Shown here: positions 62,361 to 64,000 of the stretch, piece by piece
How positions within the stretch are numbered: the stretch's first letter is position 1
Layout: each line of letters starts with the position of its first letter
Assembly (NCBI RefSeq): GCF_020184175.1
Contig: NC_065532.1
Location: forward strand, 15,500,001-15,564,000
Source: Aphis gossypii
Lineage: Eukaryota > Arthropoda > Insecta > Hemiptera > Aphididae
Length of the DNA stretch: 64,000 nucleotides
Direction: 5' to 3'
Notes under the pieces: generated by a model
The model's input: only the letters and a program-made list of their open reading frames with translations
What the model was told of the DNA's origin: nothing
The model's database searches: none
Made by a program: the position numbers and the translations under genes

Positions 62361-64000
62361 GACGCGAATATTACAACAATATTTTAATATGATTATGTTT
62401 TGAGCGTCGGCTAACGGATTTCCAAGATCCGCGAAAATAAGAATTAGATTTTGTCCTCATTAACCGATCCTGCCGATTCCTGTTGCGCATTATTTTATAA
62501 ATAATGCCATCGGGTTTACGCCGTTATATACACGTACACTGTATACAGATGTTTTTATCGCGGTCATTTGGGTACCTACGACCTACCTATAGTTCTTGAT
62601 GATGAACGCGTTAGAATACAGGTCTAAAATTATTTACAGTAAAAAATCACAATAACTGTTTTCAAACAACAAATGAAATGACATAAATACATTTTATTCT
62701 CCGTAACAGCTGTGTAACCGCAATGGACAATGGCAACCCTTTGAAAACACAAAAAATATTCGTTTTTCGTGGAGCCAAAAAATCCCTGTTCGAGAGCCAT
62801 TCTTTTAAATATAACATTTTAAAATTTGACCGAGGTGAACCTATACGTACACAGTTTGTACCCGAGTTCAGCTCCTCGATTACGATAGACATAACTGTGT
62901 GTAGTGTTTACATCGCTTGCACGCCCACACAATGTCATCGCCTTCAATAATACAGATAAAATAATAATAAATACCTACATATTTTGTTTTGTCGTGTGCC
63001 AATTGCCAAATGGCATTCTTTATGCATTTGGCCATTTAACTAAGTTGTGAGTATTTGTGTAGACATTTCGGTTCCTAACAGTACTATTACTATAAAAAAA
63101 CAATAATAATTAGGTAGTTAACCATACGTTTTGTTTACAACTCATAATAAGTCATAACATTATGCTATATGCCTGTATAGAATATAGACAATAGACTCAT
63201 CATATTGCCGATTTCATCACATTTTTTGAAAATGTTTATAATTATTGTGTATTATTGTTATTAGTTTATTACTATGATACCATTGATTATACGTCATAAT
63301 AATATAGTATACCTATATAATATATTATTACTTACAATCTACCGGAGTTAGAGAACTGGTACCATGTTCAAATGCCTAACCCCATAACACACAATGCTAT
63401 AAATATTGTAACTTAGATATTTTGAATTAAAATAAAACACATAATATCATTATTATCTATTATTTGGTTTAACTTCTATTACAAAGGGTATTACTTTTGT
63501 AAATTATCATCATTTACTTCTCACAAATCTTTTAATAATTAATAGGGGTTGGCGAGTGGTTATCGCTCTGCGCCTCTGCTATACACTAAATGTCGAGTGG
63601 GTCACTATTATGGGTGTGTTGTATGTAAATTTGAATTCAATGGTGTATCATTGTATTCGAACAACGATTCTGAGCGGAAACGATCTGTCAATCTACATTA
63701 CCAAGTATATTTCATTTATTATTTTTTTTTTTTATATAATAAATATTAATCATTTACTTTACTTTTAACACGCCTACACTTAACTAATAATCTTACTTTA
63801 ACATTGTGGTAGATTGACAAAAACATTTTCCATAAATATTACTTTTTTATCATTTATTAATATAATAGTATTTAATTATTATAATAATATATTTTTTAAA
63901 CTCTTATCAAATTAAATATTTATAACTTTTATAGCTCAAAATTTAATTAAATTTTAAAGTTTTAAGATTTTATGGTTTCAGTATGAACTACGTATGATTA
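62361..64000. other. Right-hand flank, AT-rich with repeat fragments
   Basis: No convincing gene. Bases 62705-62950 are GC-richer, with overlapping open frames of about 75 aa on both strands (one beginning MDNGNPLKTQKIFVF), which I do not recognise and think more likely a repeat than a gene. A possible SINE is at 63545-63715. The last 280 bases are plain AT-rich DNA. Confidence 0.4.
63545..63715 (+). repeat. Possible tRNA-derived SINE or other short repeat
   Basis: A sharply bounded GC-richer segment that begins GGTTGGCGAGTGGTTATCGC, resembling a polymerase III A box (TGGCGAGTGG). A weak B-box-like TGTCGAGTG follows about 40 bases later, then ATTCTGAGCGGAAACGATCT and an AT-rich tail with T-runs. 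The combination suggests a SINE, but the B box is poor and no second copy is in the window. Confidence 0.35.

Noticed and set aside
1..64000. CRISPR arrays, bacterial operons, ribosomal RNA genes or integrated viral genes
   Set aside because: No regularly spaced repeats, no ribosomal RNA-like blocks and no viral protein motifs were seen. All recognised genes are spliced animal genes.

Overview
The window is about 64 kb of very AT-rich (roughly three-quarters A+T by eye) intron-bearing animal DNA. The proteins encoded are those of an arthropod nuclear genome. Base composition, short AT-rich introns with GTAAGT/TTTCAG borders, frequent AGGTACCTA-type words in non-coding DNA and a FLYWCH-type gene remnant suggest a hemipteran, most likely an aphid. 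The species call is an inference, not something the sequence proves.

Layout, left to right: the 3' end of CFAP57 (+, 1111-2234); TECR, very-long-chain enoyl-CoA reductase (-, 3141-8528, seven coding exons, 299 aa); a gene-poor stretch; Maelstrom, a piRNA-pathway HMG-box protein (-, 13527-15080, 491 aa); a mariner-type non-autonomous transposon (16486-16935); nicastrin, a gamma-secretase subunit (+, 19206-25923); EDC3, a decapping enhancer (-, 28294-30372, 433 aa); a degenerate FLYWCH-finger gene (+, about 32439-33291); HSPA14, an Hsp70-like ribosome-associated chaperone (-, 34391-37070, 497 aa); a 67-aa single-exon gene divergent from it (+, 37389-37592); Aquarius, the spliceosomal intron-binding helicase (+, 38278-50597, 26 coding exons, 1466 aa); a transposon-littered interval; a UDP-glycosyltransferase (+, 55175-56926, 500 aa) with a strikingly GC-rich first exon; ARF6 (-, 58249-59696, 175 aa); and a GC/CpG-rich promoter-like block (61340-62360) followed by repeats up to the right edge.

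I assembled exon structures by joining reading frames across GT/AG borders and checking that phases close. The six genes modelled with both a start and a single clear stop (TECR, Maelstrom, EDC3, HSPA14, Aquarius, ARF6), plus the UGT, give lengths divisible by three and close to the known family sizes. The genes are unrelated housekeeping loci (lipid elongation, piRNA silencing, membrane proteolysis, mRNA decay, translation-coupled folding, splicing, conjugation, membrane traffic) and do not form a cluster. Convergent pairs are CFAP57/TECR, nicastrin/EDC3 and UGT/ARF6. HSPA14 and the 67-aa gene share a divergent promoter.

Accessory content is mostly small DNA transposons with recognisable terminal inverted repeats and target duplications (mariner, piggyBac-like and hAT-like) and decayed non-LTR retrotransposon ends. 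I found no clear new multi-gene system. The most notable unexplained items are the two-base-shifted FLYWCH locus, the 67-aa conserved-looking gene, a possible 41-aa two-exon gene, the loss of a catalytic Glu in HSPA14 and the GC contrast inside the UGT gene.
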